Positions 48,507-55,794 of a stretch of DNA of 64,000 bases are shown here, one piece after another (the first letter of the stretch is position 1; each line of letters starts with the position of its first letter). The position numbers and the translations under genes are program-made. This stretch comes from Symploca sp. SIO3C6. Its GTDB lineage: Bacteria > Cyanobacteriota > Cyanobacteriia > Cyanobacteriales > Coleofasciculaceae. The stretch covers positions 1 through 64,000 of the forward strand of contig JAAHHJ010000024.1 in assembly GCA_010692425.1 (NCBI GenBank), given 5' to 3'. Below the pieces are notes generated by a model. That model had not been told where the DNA came from. It made no database searches and saw nothing but the letters and a program-made list of their open reading frames with translations.

Positions 48507-48541
48507 TGAAACCTGGGTCTTTATGCCTAACCTAGGTTTCA
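48507..48541 (+). terminator. hairpin terminator after the DUF423 gene
   Basis: TGAAACCT and AGGTTTCA form an 8-bp stem, with a further GGT/ACC pairing inside, followed by ATTTTAG. It lies about 30 bases after the stop codon. Confidence 0.6.
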
Positions 48542-48654
48542 TTTTAGTGATAATGATCTCTAACTAATTATTACCTATTGACCTATTGCTTATTCCCGGT
48601 TAAGAGTTCCATATAATCTACGGCTAAACACCTCCTCAGAAGTTATGAGTGTTC

Positions 48655-49167
48655 CTATATAGTTATTGCATTCAGGCAAAGTGTTATTTTTTCTAATAAG
48701 TGATGATTAGAAAAACTTAACCGAACTGGATTTAAATCCCAACCCTTAAAATCAGGTGCCAGTCGAATCATTTTGTGCAGAATCGCCTCATTTATCCACA
48801 AAATAAGAGGAAAGGGGAAACGCTTGCGGAACTCATCTCTGACCAAGTTAGTTGCACTCAAAACTTGATCGATAGCCTCCACTGAATCTAGACCAAAAAC
48901 GATTAAAGCTGACGGCAGGGGGTTTTCAAGTTCTTGTAGGATACTAGTCAATAGGGTTTGAATTGATGGTTTCACCACTAATTGCTGGATTTTGATTGAA
49001 GAGAGTTCTTGCAACTGGTTCGCCACTTCCAATCCCAAGCTCGGACGGTCACAGCAAACTAGAATCAGAGAGAATTCTCCTTGAGACATGACAATTGCTC
49101 TCGCTAGCCTTTGTAGCGATTGCCTATTGTTTAGGGCCAAATATTCTGAATCATAATCGGTATTCAT
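48655..49167 (-). CDS. stand-alone N-terminal domain of cyanobacterial TPR proteins
   Basis: A 170-residue protein similar to the N-terminal region of large cyanobacterial tetratricopeptide-repeat proteins: YLALNNRQSLQRLARAI, FSLILVCCDRPSLG, and FPFPLILWINEAILHKMIRLAPDFKGW. Those proteins continue into TPRs, but here the frame stops after LCLNAITI. It is either a genuine single-domain member or a truncated remnant; no TPR coding is visible downstream. Function is unknown. The comparison is from memory of the family, not a search. Confidence 0.6.
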   Translation of the reverse strand: MNTDYDSEYLALNNRQSLQRLARAIVMSQGEFSLILVCCDRPSLGLEVANQLQELSSIKIQQLVVKPSIQTLLTSILQELENPLPSALIVFGLDSVEAIDQVLSATNLVRDEFRKRFPFPLILWINEAILHKMIRLAPDFKGWDLNPVRLSFSNHHLLEKITLCLNAITI

Positions 49168-49353
49168 AAGGAAATATTAAGGTAATTTTTATGGAAAGCC
49201 CTCAATAAAAAACTTTTTTTAAACTTTGTCAGCTTGGGCAATTTTGTGTGATTCTCAGAATAAATTGCAAAAATCTGGTAGTCTAACAATCTAATCAAGT
49301 TTAAGAAAAATGAATCGGGGTTACTTGTTTCACAAAGGTTTGAGCATCCATCT

Positions 49354-51255
49354 ATGAAAAATTTTCTCACAAAATGTTATACAGCCTGTGCAGACAGGCT
49401 TGTTGCTTTAAGGATGACTTTTAGGCGTAAGTCGCGGCTAGTTTCCCTATTTATCTTTGGGATCACGATTACTCTGTTGCATACACCAGTGGTTGCTCAA
49501 ACGAAGTTGAACGATATCCAAGGTAATTGGGCGCAAACTTGTATTGAACAGCTGAGTCAGCAGCAAATTATCAGCGGTTATCCAGACGGCAGTTTTGAAC
49601 CTAATCAACCAGTAACTAGAGCTGAATTTGCGGCAATGCTCAATCGAGCTTTTCCTGAGTCTGCTCCAGCACGGGACGAAAGAAAATTTGCTGATGTTCC
49701 CTCAACTTACTGGGCTAGTGAAGCAATTAGCAAAGCTTATCAAATGGGGTTCCTTAGTGGTTATCCTGGTGGTGTGTTTAGACCAAAGCAAAATATTCCC
49801 CGTGTACAAGCGCTGGTATCTTTAGCAAATGGTTTAAATTACGTGCCCGTAGGACCAACCCTGGAAACTTTGGAGCGAGCTTTTACTGATGCCCAAGAAA
49901 TTCCTGAATACGCCCAAAGTGCAATCACTGCTGCCTTAGAAAATCAACTAGTTGTTAATTATCCCAAGGTGGGAACTCTCAACCCCAACAGCCAAGCTAG
50001 TCGAGCTGAGATTGCAGCATTTCTGTGTCAGGCTACTCAAGGGACTGGACTTGTTGCTTCAGAGTACATTCGGCAATTAGACATACCGACTGATTTGACT
50101 GCTGAGTTGCGAGGGGTGTGGCTGACAAATATTGATAGTGAAGTCTTATTTTCTTCACAAACATTAGCTGCTGCCCTCAAGAAATTAAAAGAACTCAACT
50201 TCAACACAATCTATCCTACTGTCTGGAATTGGGGTTATACTCTTTATCCCAGCGATATTGCTCAAAGGGAAACGGGGCGACAGGCGAGGATATCGACGCC
50301 CTTGGAGAAAGATTTATTTGATCCCGAAAAGGGCTTAAAAGAAGGAAGAGATGTACTTCAAGAAGTGATAGAGGCATCACATCAAGGGGGGATGAGAGTA
50401 ATTCCCTGGTTTGAATTTGGCTTTAAAGCTCCTTCTTATTCTGAATTAGCTAAACGTCATCAGGACTGGCTCACTCAAACTAGAGAAGGTGTCAAGACTC
50501 AATTTCCAGAAGGTTTAACACCCGAGGAGCAAAAATTGCATGAGATTGTCTGGCTCAATCCCTTTAAGCCTGAGGTACAGCAGTTTATCGAAGATTTAAT
50601 TATCGAAGTGGTCAGCAACTATGACATTGATGGTATTCAATTAGATGACCACTTCGGTTTGCCATCTAAATTTGGTTATGATCCCTTCACGGTAGAGTTA
50701 TATAAACAGGAGCATCAGGGTAAATCTCCCCCAACAGACCCCCAAGATACTGAATGGGTACGCTGGCGAGCTAACAAAATTACTGATTTTCTAAAAAAAC
50801 TGTTCCGGGCAGTTAAAGAGCGTAAGCCGGATGTAATTATCTCTATTTCTCCTAACCCACAGCGCTTCTCTTACAATTCCTTTTTAGCAGACTGGGAACA
50901 GTGGGAAAGACAGGGTTTAGTAGAAGAATTGATTGTGCAGATTTATCGAGATAACTTCAGCACTTTTGTTGGAGAATTAGAGCAACCAGAACTTACCGCA
51001 GCACGCACTCATATTCCTGTCGGGATTGGTATTTTGAGTGGTTTAAAAAAGCGAGCAATTCCCTTCTGGCAAATCCAGAAGCAAGTTGAGGCAGTGCGCA
51101 GGCGAGGATTTGCTGGTGTGTCCTTCTTCTTTTACGAGACTTTATGGAATATTAGCGATGAATCTTGGCAGCAGCGCCAAGCGGCTTTTGGATCACTGTT
51201 CCCAAAACCGGCACAAGCTCCGGATCTATCACAAGATTGGCAGCCTTCTAGTTGA
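49354..51255 (+). CDS. SLH-domain protein with glycosyl-hydrolase-like (DUF187/GHL10) domain
   Basis: A 633-residue exported protein. A signal peptide ends near VVAQ; the ATG at 49414 (residue 21, MTFRRKS) is a credible alternative start. Three S-layer homology domains follow (about 50-95, 110-160 and 170-225), recognisable by GYPDGSFEPNQPVTRAEFAAML, GYPGGVFRPKQNIPRVQAL and the third AEIAAFL. The barrel domain (about 250-605) begins ELRGVWLTNIDSEVLFS and contains DGIQLDDHFG and IISISPNPQ, typical of GHL10/DUF187 glycan hydrolases. It should be tethered to the cell wall and act on envelope polysaccharide; the substrate is inferred only by family. Confidence 0.88.
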   Translation: MKNFLTKCYTACADRLVALRMTFRRKSRLVSLFIFGITITLLHTPVVAQTKLNDIQGNWAQTCIEQLSQQQIISGYPDGSFEPNQPVTRAEFAAMLNRAFPESAPARDERKFADVPSTYWASEAISKAYQMGFLSGYPGGVFRPKQNIPRVQALVSLANGLNYVPVGPTLETLERAFTDAQEIPEYAQSAITAALENQLVVNYPKVGTLNPNSQASRAEIAAFLCQATQGTGLVASEYIRQLDIPTDLTAELRGVWLTNIDSEVLFSSQTLAAALKKLKELNFNTIYPTVWNWGYTLYPSDIAQRETGRQARISTPLEKDLFDPEKGLKEGRDVLQEVIEASHQGGMRVIPWFEFGFKAPSYSELAKRHQDWLTQTREGVKTQFPEGLTPEEQKLHEIVWLNPFKPEVQQFIEDLIIEVVSNYDIDGIQLDDHFGLPSKFGYDPFTVELYKQEHQGKSPPTDPQDTEWVRWRANKITDFLKKLFRAVKERKPDVIISISPNPQRFSYNSFLADWEQWERQGLVEELIVQIYRDNFSTFVGELEQPELTAARTHIPVGIGILSGLKKRAIPFWQIQKQVEAVRRRGFAGVSFFFYETLWNISDESWQQRQAAFGSLFPKPAQAPDLSQDWQPSS

Positions 51256-51263
51256 TGCAAATT

Positions 51264-51430
51264 GGAGAGGGGGAGACACGGAGAGGGGGAGACACGGAGA
51301 GGGGGAGATACGGAGAGGGGGAGATACGGAGAGGGGGAGACACGGAGAGGGGGAGATACGGAGATGGGGAGATACGGAGATGGGGAGATGGGGAGACACG
51401 GAGAGGGGGAGATGGGGAGATACGGAGATA
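51264..51430. repeat. G/A-rich minisatellite (GGGGGAGACACGGAGA)n
   Basis: About ten imperfect 16-17-base units combine GGGGAGA, CACGGAGA and TACGGAGA. It fills the gap between the SLH gene and the EamA start codon. Both strands show open frames through it (Arg/Gly/Glu-rich), but these are an artefact of repeat composition. Confidence 0.95.
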
Positions 51431-51436
51431 GAAATA

Positions 51437-52363
51437 ATGCTTTTGGGTAATAATATAAACTTCTTGAATACCAGTTTCCCAGGAGAATTGGCGGCTCTGG
51501 GTGCTGCTGGTTTATGGGCAGTAGCGACAGTAGTTTATGGACGTTTAGGAAATTTTTACTCGCCTGTACAATTGAATTTGATTAAGGGGGTAATTGCGAT
51601 CGCCTTACTCGTTCTAACTCTGGTTGTGGGTAAAGATCAACTGCCATTATTCAACCTTACCGCCTGCGGACTATTACTTATCAGTGGTGTGGTTGGTATT
51701 GCTTTGGGAGATACAGCTTATTTTAAAGCCTTAAATTATTTGGGAGCCCGCCGCGCCCTGCTGATGGAAACCTTAGCACCGATTTTTGCAGCCATCCTAG
51801 CACTGATATTTTTGCAGGAAAAGTTAACTATTGGTGCTTGGTGCGCTATCTTGTTAACGATTGTGGGCGTTGCCTGGACAATTGCTGAGAGGGTTCCTGG
51901 TTCAAGCTTAGAGCAGGGGCTCTTAATAAGAGGAATTGGCTTTGGTGTCTTGGCAGCAATGGCACAGGCAAGTGGTATCGTTTTCTCGCGGGCAGCACTG
52001 GCAGATACAACAATCAGCCCTCTCTGGGCAGCGCTATTGCGTCTAAGTGCAGGGGTGTTGATGCTGCTATTACTAGCAATACTATTGCGATGGAATATTA
52101 GTTTGGGAGTCAAAGGTTTATTCTCGGGGCGGGCATTGGGGGCAGTTTGCTTCGCAGCTTTTTTCGGTACTTACTTGGCAATCTGGCTACAGCAAACAGC
52201 GCTAAAATTTACGGCAGCTGGTATTGCCCAAACTCTGATGACCACTAGCCCTTTGTTTGTGCTGCCAATTGTGGCTTTCATGGGAGAGGTAGTAACCACC
52301 AGAGCAATCTTGGGAGTTCTAGTGGCAATTACAGGAGTAGCATTACTCGTAAGTTGGCAATAA
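51437..52363 (+). CDS. EamA-family (DMT) transporter
   Basis: A 308-residue membrane protein with ten transmembrane segments arranged as two EamA repeats (about 12-145 and 165-305). Typical features are GELAALGAAGLWAVATVVYG, ALGDTAYFKALNYLGARRALLMETLAPIFAAILALIFLQEKL, and the matching second half ending FMGEVVTTRAILGVLVAITGVALLV. Such carriers export metabolites or amino acids; the substrate is unknown. ATG 51437 is chosen because the upstream open frame runs only through minisatellite DNA and the previous gene. The minisatellite occupies its ribosome-binding region (GGAGATAG). Confidence 0.88.
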   Translation: MLLGNNINFLNTSFPGELAALGAAGLWAVATVVYGRLGNFYSPVQLNLIKGVIAIALLVLTLVVGKDQLPLFNLTACGLLLISGVVGIALGDTAYFKALNYLGARRALLMETLAPIFAAILALIFLQEKLTIGAWCAILLTIVGVAWTIAERVPGSSLEQGLLIRGIGFGVLAAMAQASGIVFSRAALADTTISPLWAALLRLSAGVLMLLLLAILLRWNISLGVKGLFSGRALGAVCFAAFFGTYLAIWLQQTALKFTAAGIAQTLMTTSPLFVLPIVAFMGEVVTTRAILGVLVAITGVALLVSWQ

Positions 52364-52404
52364 GTTCCACACAAATTTATTTCGGTTGTTGTAAGGTTTA
52401 GGAA

Positions 52405-52426
52405 TCCCGCGCTTTTAGCGCTGGGA
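52405..52426. terminator. bulged GC hairpin between EamA and gor genes, IS605-end-like
   Basis: TCCCGCGCT pairs with AGCGC-T-GGGA around a TTT loop, with one bulged T, flanked by GGAA before and AGATGTCAAG after. It sits between convergent genes, so a bidirectional terminator is the simplest reading. The layout GAATCCC-stem-GGGA-GATGTCAA also resembles right ends of cyanobacterial IS200/IS605 elements. Confidence 0.5.
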
Positions 52427-52443
52427 AGATGTCAAGCTAGTAA

Positions 52444-53793
52444 CTAGCGCATAGTTACAAATTCCTCAGCTGTTGAGGGATGAATACCAACAGTGGCATC
52501 AAAGTCTTTTTTGGTTGCTCCCATCTTCAGGGCAATTGCTACTCCTTGAATTACTTCGGCGGCGTCTTCACCTACCATGTGAGCTCCCAAAACCTGATCA
52601 GTGTTTTGATCAACCACCAATTTCACCATTGTTTTTTCATCCCTACCGCTTAGGGTATGGTACATGGGTCGAAAACGGGCACGATAAATTTTGATAGCAT
52701 CGCCTAGTTTTTCCCGTGCTTGGGCTTCTGTCAAACCCACAGTGGCAGCTTCTGGGGTACTAAAAATAGCTGTAGGTATATTGGCATAGCTCATCAGCCT
52801 GGATTTGCCTCCAAACTCAGTATCGGCAAAGGCACGACCTTCGTTGATAGCAACAGGTGTTAAATTAATGCGGTCTGTACAATCGCCCACAGCAAAAATA
52901 TTTTCTTGCGTAGTGCGGCTATACTGATCAACAATAACCGCTCCTTTGTTAACTTCCACCCCAGTATTTTCTAAACCCAGTTTATCAAGATTGGGTTTGC
53001 GTCCTGTAGCAGCAAGACTAACTGTATCTACAATTATTATTTCTTCAGAATCACCTTTAAGATTGACCTTGAAACCTTCTGAGGTCTTTTCAATCACTGG
53101 TGGCTCAATAATCTTAACAATATGGATGCCGTGCTTTTGCATCCCCTCTTGAACCCCAGAGCGAATATCTTGGTCAAATCCCCTTAAAATTAAATCACGC
53201 CGACTCACTAGCGTCACTTGAGAACCCAAGCCCTGCATGATACTAGCAAACTCCACACCAATGTAGCCACAGCCAATAATTACCATTTGCTTTGGTTGCT
53301 CTGGCAGGTGAAAGATATCATCAGAAGTAATAGCGTGTTCTATACCTGGAATTTCTGTTGGTTTAACTGGATACCCTCCCACAGCAATCAAAATTTTATC
53401 TGCTGTAATTTTGCGCTCTCCAATCTCGATGGTATGAGGTTCAAGAAATTTGGCGTATCCATGAATTAGTTCTACACCCGCTTTGTCTAGCATCCTCTGG
53501 TATACTCCGTTGAGGCGCTCGACTTCCTGGTTAACAGCCTTAATCATCTTTGGCCAGTCAAGGGTACTATTACTTGGACTCCAGCCGTAACCCTGTGCAT
53601 CTTCATACAGGGCAGAAAAATGAGAAGCATAAAGCATAAGCTTTTTAGGAATGCAGCCACGATTAACGCAGGTTCCACCTAAGGTATTAAATTCTGCAAC
53701 TCCTACTTTGGCACCGTATTCTGCTGCTCTCCGGGCAGAGGCAATTCCACCAGAACCGCCTCCAATAACGAATAAGTCGTAATCGTAGCTCAT
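52444..53793 (-). CDS. gor: glutathione reductase
   Basis: A 449-residue flavoprotein disulphide reductase that keeps glutathione reduced. The FAD site is VIGGGSGGIASARRAA (9-24), and the redox-active disulphide is GTCVNRGCIPKKLM (Cys42, Cys47). A second nucleotide-binding site is VIIGCGYIGVEFASIMQ, FAVGDCTDRINLTPVAINEGR marks the FAD ribose region, and the C-terminal HPSTAEEF carries the catalytic His-Glu pair. This pattern fits glutathione reductase better than dihydrolipoyl dehydrogenase, whose motif is GTCLNVGC. Cytosolic homodimer expected. Confidence 0.92.
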   Translation of the reverse strand: MSYDYDLFVIGGGSGGIASARRAAEYGAKVGVAEFNTLGGTCVNRGCIPKKLMLYASHFSALYEDAQGYGWSPSNSTLDWPKMIKAVNQEVERLNGVYQRMLDKAGVELIHGYAKFLEPHTIEIGERKITADKILIAVGGYPVKPTEIPGIEHAITSDDIFHLPEQPKQMVIIGCGYIGVEFASIMQGLGSQVTLVSRRDLILRGFDQDIRSGVQEGMQKHGIHIVKIIEPPVIEKTSEGFKVNLKGDSEEIIIVDTVSLAATGRKPNLDKLGLENTGVEVNKGAVIVDQYSRTTQENIFAVGDCTDRINLTPVAINEGRAFADTEFGGKSRLMSYANIPTAIFSTPEAATVGLTEAQAREKLGDAIKIYRARFRPMYHTLSGRDEKTMVKLVVDQNTDQVLGAHMVGEDAAEVIQGVAIALKMGATKKDFDATVGIHPSTAEEFVTMR

Positions 53794-53904
53794 TATTCCA
53801 TCGCTTCTGTTTTTACACTCAGTATAGTGTGTGAAGTTTTAGCAACTGTTCTTACAGGACAAGGTTTAAGTTAAGGATGAATCAAGTAGCCGACAAAACC
53901 TGTT

Positions 53905-54005
53905 TATAGCGCTACGCGCAAGGCTCCAGGGCAGAAGGCTCCAAGGCAGAGTTTGACAAAGTTTTAGCGATTTAGCTTGTCCTAACCTTAATACGTACTG
54001 CTATA
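53905..54005 (-). mobile_element. MITE-like TATAGC element, copy A
   Basis: On the minus strand the 101 bases run TATAGCAGTACGTATTAAGG ... GCGTAGCGCTATA. It is nearly identical to copy B at 55635-55743 in opposite orientation. Ends are TATAGCnnTACG inverted repeats with 10 of 12 matching. The core contains CTTGGAGCCTTCTGCC. It is non-coding and overlaps the end of the Uma2 pseudogene. Confidence 0.75.
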
Positions 54006-54256
54006 CCCGTCACTTTCATTTCAGGAAAAGTCCGAGAAACAATCTGCTGATTGTCCCTAAACTCAGTTGCTCTGTAAGTACCATCTGCCAGTAATAATAC
54101 AGTTACAAGCTGCTGTGTGGGGTCAATAATCCAATACTCAGAAATGCCAAATTATTGATACTGTTGCCGCTTGTCAATGTAGTCGCGCTTATAGTTCTTA
54201 TCGTTGTGGTCATTGTAAGGGTTAATACACTGGAGAAAGTACTCCAACGTAGGCAT
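53972..54256 (-). pseudogene. Uma2-family (DUF820) endonuclease-like pseudogene
   Basis: A 95-codon minus-strand frame, too interrupted to appear as an ORF, reads MPTLEYFLQCINPYND, then NYKRDYIDKRQQYQ, an in-frame TAA, then FGISEYWIIDPTQQLVTVLLL and TFPEMKVTG. RDYIDKRQQY, ISEYWIIDP and FPEMKV are hallmarks of the Uma2/DUF820 PD-(D/E)XK-like family. The N-terminal half of the family is missing, one nonsense codon breaks the middle, and the C-terminal end runs into MITE-like copy A, which supplies the final stop. Confidence 0.75.
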
Positions 54257-54356
54257 TAATACCCCGCGTTAAGCGATCGCATCAAGGATTGGCAAAACCT
54301 GTAGAACAAGCAAGGAATTGGTGAAGTTAAGTTGCTGGGTAAAAAGGTAACAGAGC

Positions 54357-55070
54357 TTATTGATGCTTTGGGGTAGTCGGTGAAGTGTGTGCTCCTGGAG
54401 TGCCAGTTGAATCTGCCTCTGGTAAATGTCCCGGAGGAGGTTCATTTTGCAATTGCTGACGCCCGTTACGAATTACCCTCAGCATTTCACTCAGTTGCTG
54501 ATCAATATTTGCCAGCACTTCATTGGCATAGTCATAGGCACCATTTTGAATATCCTCACATTCAGTCAGTGCCAGTTGGCGCATGTGTTCAATTTCCTGC
54601 TGCGCCTGTCTGCGTACACGCTCAATATCAGAAAAAGTTTGTTCTTCTAGGGTTTCGCACTCTTGCTGAACTCGTTGTCGAATTTGCTGTGCTTCTTGTT
54701 GAGCCTGCTCAATGATACCCAATTCATCCAACATTTGATCGGCACGCCGCTCTGCCGCCTCCATAATTTCTTGGGCATATTCTTCCGCCTGTAGTATAAT
54801 TTCCTCACGCTGGCGGACTATTTTTTCAGCTTGATCAAAAGCATCAGGGAGATTTTCCCGCACGAGGTCGAGCTGAGCAAGTAAAGTTTCTTCATCAATC
54901 AGCGTCAGCCTGGTAAAGGGGATATGTGGGCTATCGAAAACTATCTCTTCAATGCGGTTAAGTTCCCGCCCGATATTTACCCCTCTGGATCCATCGTGCT
55001 GCGGTTCAGTGTGGTTGCTGGGTTGATTGTTATCGGGGAGTTCGCTCCTGACTGAGTCTCGGCGTAACAT
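54357..55070 (-). CDS. cdv3: DivIVA-like cell-division protein (Cdv3 type)
   Basis: A 237-residue protein starting at ATG 55070 ([13 protein letters not shown]); a TTG two codons earlier is also open. After a polar N-terminus comes [35 protein letters not shown], the cyanobacterial Cdv3 signature, then a long coiled coil (about 75-205) rich in Glu, Gln and Arg, and a Pro/Thr-rich tail. Cdv3 is a DivIVA-like component needed for normal division in Synechococcus. The start lies 94 bases inside the 3' end of coaD, so the two are overlapping and probably co-transcribed. The cdv3 symbol rests on recall of the family. Confidence 0.72.
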   Translation of the reverse strand: MLRRDSVRSELPDNNQPSNHTEPQHDGSRGVNIGRELNRIEEIVFDSPHIPFTRLTLIDEETLLAQLDLVRENLPDAFDQAEKIVRQREEIILQAEEYAQEIMEAAERRADQMLDELGIIEQAQQEAQQIRQRVQQECETLEEQTFSDIERVRRQAQQEIEHMRQLALTECEDIQNGAYDYANEVLANIDQQLSEMLRVIRNGRQQLQNEPPPGHLPEADSTGTPGAHTSPTTPKHQ

Positions 55071-55531
55071 TGGCAAATATCTAAAGCAACCTGCTTAGGG
55101 ACAAGATGATCGACTGAGCCGCCAAACTTGGCAATCTCTTTTACTACGCTACTACTTAAGAAACTATACTCGTTAGAGGTAGCGAGAAAAACTGTTTCAA
55201 TTTCATGCCAGAGGGTGTGATTGGTGTGAGCCATCTGGAGTTCTTTCTCAAAGTCTGAAAGTACCCGCAGCCCCCTTAGAAGTACTTTAGCATTCTTGAG
55301 TTTGGCGTACTCCACTGTCAGACCTAAAAAACTGTCAATTTCTACATTCGGCAGATGTTGTGTACAAGAGTGAATCTGTTCAAGTCGCTGTGGCACAGTA
55401 AATAAGGGCGATTTCTCATGGTTGCGCAGCACAGCCACGATCACTCGCTCAAAAAGTGTGCAGCCCCGTTCGATGATATCGAGGTGTCCTAGGGTAATGG
55501 GATCGAAGCTACCTGGATAAATGGCAATCAC
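54977..55531 (-). CDS. coaD: phosphopantetheine adenylyltransferase
   Basis: A 184-residue nucleotidyltransferase making dephospho-CoA from 4'-phosphopantetheine and ATP. The family opening [23 protein letters not shown] carries the T/HxGH-type motif, [19 protein letters not shown] is present, and [16 protein letters not shown] matches the ISST-type C-terminal motif. Bacterial CoaD is usually about 160 residues; here about 25 extra residues lie in the region overlapping cdv3. Cytosolic hexamer expected. Confidence 0.94.
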   Translation of the reverse strand: MIAIYPGSFDPITLGHLDIIERGCTLFERVIVAVLRNHEKSPLFTVPQRLEQIHSCTQHLPNVEIDSFLGLTVEYAKLKNAKVLLRGLRVLSDFEKELQMAHTNHTLWHEIETVFLATSNEYSFLSSSVVKEIAKFGGSVDHLVPKQVALDICQCYAETQSGANSPITINPATTLNRSTMDPEG

Positions 55532-55634
55532 AAGGAAAAATTCAGGAAAGTCACTGAGGCGATTATAGTTCCAAAATTCCCAACCTGGTGGATTTCACAA
55601 ATTGCATTGCCGTTGGGGCAGGTTTTTCTCTATA

Positions 55635-55743
55635 TATAGCAGTACGCATTAAGGTTAGGACAAGCTAAATCGCTAGAACTTTGTCAAATTCACCCCTTTT
55701 GCCTTGGAGCCTTCTGCCCTAGAGCCTTGCGCGTAGCGCTATA
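55635..55743 (+). mobile_element. MITE-like TATAGC element, copy B
   Basis: 109 bases from TATAGCAGTACGCATTAAGG to GCGTAGCGCTATA. It matches copy A (53905-54005, opposite strand) over almost its whole length, differing by a few substitutions and an insertion near CACCCC. The two copies bracket the Uma2 remnant, cdv3 and coaD as an inverted pair. Confidence 0.78.
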
Positions 55744-55794
55744 TCTCTATCTATTAGTAGCTCAAGCCAAAGTCTTTCCTGATTATCTGTTACT

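Noticed and set aside
51086-51436. Long N-terminal extension of the EamA frame
   Set aside because: It runs through the previous gene in another frame and then through minisatellite DNA (Arg/Gly/Glu repeats). The EamA family start is at 51437.
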